This document shows positions 57,861 through 60,000 of a DNA stretch of 60,000 nt, in pieces. Every line of letters begins with the position of its first letter. The first letter of the stretch is position 1. The stretch covers positions 46,083,554 to 46,143,553 of the forward strand of contig OX485803.1 of the NCBI GenBank assembly GCA_950295325.1, in the 5' to 3' direction. Below the pieces are notes generated by a model. That model worked only from the letters and a program-made list of their open reading frames with translations, searched no databases and was not told the origin of the DNA. This stretch comes from Polytrichum commune (lineage: Eukaryota > Streptophyta > Polytrichopsida > Polytrichales > Polytrichaceae). The translations under genes were made by a program, and so were the position numbers.

Positions 57861-59854
57861 CTAGTTCTCATAGATCCAGGGGTGGCTGGCGCTGCGCCAG
57901 TCAACAATGCCATCAGGGAACCAAAGGGCGATCTCCTTTTGGGCACTCTCCACAGCATCACTGCCGTGGATAACATTCCTATACACAACAAACACAGGTA
58001 TTACATGTCATTAGCCCCAAAATCATATAATATCAGTAAGGGTTAAGATATCCCAGCTTGATCACAGATCCAAATGATACTTATATACAAGTTGCACATT
58101 CAAATCATAACTAGAACCATACACAGGCCCACATTTAAGAGAACAATTATACTGAAAAATGATGAAACGATGAGTGTTACCTGCTAACTTCAATGCAGTA
58201 ATCGCCTCGGATGGTTCCGGGCTCGGAGGCAGCAGGGTTGGTGGCCCCGATGATCTTGCGGCCAGTCGCCACAACACCCTTTCCTTGCCACACCATGGCA
58301 ACCACTGGACCAGAGACGATGTACTCAACCAAGGAGCCGAAGAAAGGCTTGGTGGAGAGGTCAGAGTAGTGCTTCTCAGCGAAGGATCGCTCCACCTGGA
58401 TCATCTTCATGGCTGTAGTGGACCAAGACATTTAGGTCAAAACTCGCACACACAACTATAAAGATTACCCATGTACATGCAGGGAATTCACCCATCTATC
58501 AAACCGTAACTGCTCGCGCACCAACAACTCTGCAGACACGCCGGTTCGGGACGACCATGCCAGAGGTTGTTCAAAATCAAATGGAATCGTCCAAACAAAT
58601 AATTTTGTCCTGCCGGTTAATACAAGGCAATAAAAATTTGTACAAAAAGATCAGGGAAAGCCGAGTTAAGTATGTCCACATGGTTTTTCAGTGAAAAGTG
58701 GTAACTTCTTCATCACCTCCTTTTGCAAACACAGGCTCGATTGAAATTAACCTATTTTACCCCTCGGGACTGCAACACCATGTTAGATACTGTTCACATT
58801 ATTAAGACACAATAAAAAGAGCAAAAGGGATCAGGGAAAGCCAAGTTGTATATGTCCACATTACTTTTCGGGGAACTTAATAACTTCATCACCTCATTTT
58901 GCAACAAAAAAGGTCTGTGGGACATAACCTTTCCTCCCAGCGGTCTGAACAACCATGCCAAATGCTATTCGAACTCAAATAAAAACAGACGAGCAAATGG
59001 TTTGTTCTGCCGAGATTACGAAATAATAATGTACAAAAGGATCAGAAAAAGCCGAGTTATATATGTCCACATTATATTTCGGTGGAAATGATAACTTCTT
59101 CATCACCTCCTTTGAAAGACACACAAGACGGGTTGGAACTAATCTGCTTTCTTACCCCCCGGTCTGAAGCAACCATGCCAAGCGTTGTCCAAGATCAAAT
59201 GGAATCGACAAAGCATATGATTACTTACTGCCAATCACAATGACGCTTTCATCTTGCAAAAGGATCATGGAAAGCCGAGTTATGTGTGTCCGCACCATTT
59301 TTCAGTGGAAAAGATTGGTTCATCATCGTCTCTTTTTGCAAAACACACGAGCTCGGCTGGAACTAACCTACTGTTCGTAGTATCTTCACTACTTAAGGTA
59401 GACAAGGGTTGGCGGGAAAAGATCGGTCAAGTTTTCCAAAGACCAAAACCAATAACAAACAACATAGAACCTAGATTGAAGCAGAGTTGAAGTGTCCATA
59501 GATATTCCTATGTATAGCGTCAGGTGACTCATACGACTCCTGAACATACTTCAACCCACGTTTGCACACGAAAAATTAAACTACACGTGAATGCCAACGG
59601 ATCAGAGAAAGCCGAGTTATGTAAATCCACAGCTGATGTTCAGTGGTATAAAATAACTTTTTCATCAATTCCCTTGACAAAGCATCATCACTATCAAACT
59701 CTAGAGCGCCTCCATCGGTCATAGCACAATCCATCCGCCCACACCCTCATTAATGCTTGCTGATAAGGGGAAAAACATCCGCAAAATGGTAAGAAAACTG
59801 CTTACCCTTAAGGAAGAAACCCTTCTTCTCAAACCTGCAGATGATGTCTCCGAT
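57861..59854 (-). CDS. Nucleoside diphosphate kinase, last three exons (partial)
   Basis: Three minus-strand exons with consistent phases: 59806-59854, 58181-58412 and 57861-57978 (stop TAG at 57861). They encode about 131 residues; the first exon with the start lies beyond 60000. NDPK transfers the terminal phosphate between nucleoside triphosphates and diphosphates through a phosphohistidine. The catalytic His is in NVIHGSD (codon 57966-57968). Also visible are [45 protein letters not shown] (Kpn-loop and nucleotide-binding regions) and the C-terminal HPWIYEN typical of the cytosolic plant type I enzyme. The large intron 58413-59805 holds diverged tandem repeats. No lesion seen. The lack of exon 1 prevents excluding a transit peptide, though the C-terminus fits a cytosolic enzyme. 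Confidence 0.95.
58500..59650. repeat. Diverged repeats of about 180-340 bp spacing in the NDPK intron
   Basis: GATCAGGGAAAGCCGAGTT-type segments followed by TATGTCCACAT and a TTTTTCAGTGG-like end occur near 58649, 58829, 59040, 59263 and 59600. In between, AACCATGCCA...TTGTTC-AA-TCAAATGGAATCG recurs near 58553, 58950 and 59170. Five units are recognisable, all in one orientation. Confidence 0.85.
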
Positions 59855-60000
59855 CTGTTCCATAAACACACCATCATCAGATAATAGAAACAGGATACTC
59901 AAAACCCCCCAGGAAAGCGAAATCACCCACCATTAAAAGGCAAAAACAGACACTTGATGACAAAATTACCCAAACCCCGAATAAACTCGGACAAATGTTC

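Overview
The window reads as nuclear DNA of a land plant: large AT-rich, repeat-filled gene deserts with few host genes. Support comes from a 447-residue plant-type eEF1A with an intron inside its NK|MD GTP-binding motif, a cytosolic-type nucleoside diphosphate kinase (NDPK), two intron-less tRNA-Lys(UUU) genes, a Ty3/gypsy chromovirus primed by initiator tRNA-Met, MITEs with CACTA or TAA-type ends, and a short TTTAGGG telomere-type run. A bryophyte or other non-seed plant is plausible, but the sequence alone does not settle the lineage.

Layout. 1-11.1 kb is a desert of old repeats: a diverged solo LTR (2891-3671), an inverted pair of dispersed repeats (1480-1820 and 7700-8020), a zone of reiterated short motifs (4.9-6.8 kb), nested MITEs (8.7-10.1 kb) and a clean CACTA-type MITE (10429-10629). 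11316-19241 is a young gypsy chromovirus with 804-bp LTRs and an ATCCC target duplication. Its integrase reading frame is split by a solo LTR of another family (15964-17777, duplication TCATA). 20.9-21.4 kb is a foldback repeat.

From 23.0 to 35.3 kb lies the most unusual block. It holds a two-exon Mutator-like (MULE) transposase with a SWIM zinc motif (minus strand), two small charged ORFs, and, divergently transcribed, an 11-exon gene whose product reads as a ParB-like domain followed by a long linker and an N4/N6 DNA-methyltransferase-like fold. That gene has three lesions (TAA, TGA, frameshift). It is bracketed by inverted copies of a 75-bp repeat and followed by two tandem arrays. The architecture resembles a phage or bacterial ParB-methyltransferase fusion that has been intron-loaded and taken up by, or placed beside, a DNA transposon.

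35.3-42.6 kb is desert with remnants of a LINE (RNase H and reverse transcriptase fragments, minus strand), a MITE and a GA-microsatellite hairpin. eEF1A (43160-44812) has a telo-box and G-box upstream and two tandem hairpins downstream. 45.2-53.2 kb is desert with a triplicated repeat and a MITE. Two tRNA-Lys genes sit in a 352-bp tandem duplication at 53.25-53.95 kb. The last 3 exons of NDPK (minus strand) occupy 57861-59854; its first exon lies beyond the window.

The host genes (eEF1A, tRNA-Lys, NDPK) are housekeeping genes with no visible functional link to the mobile elements.
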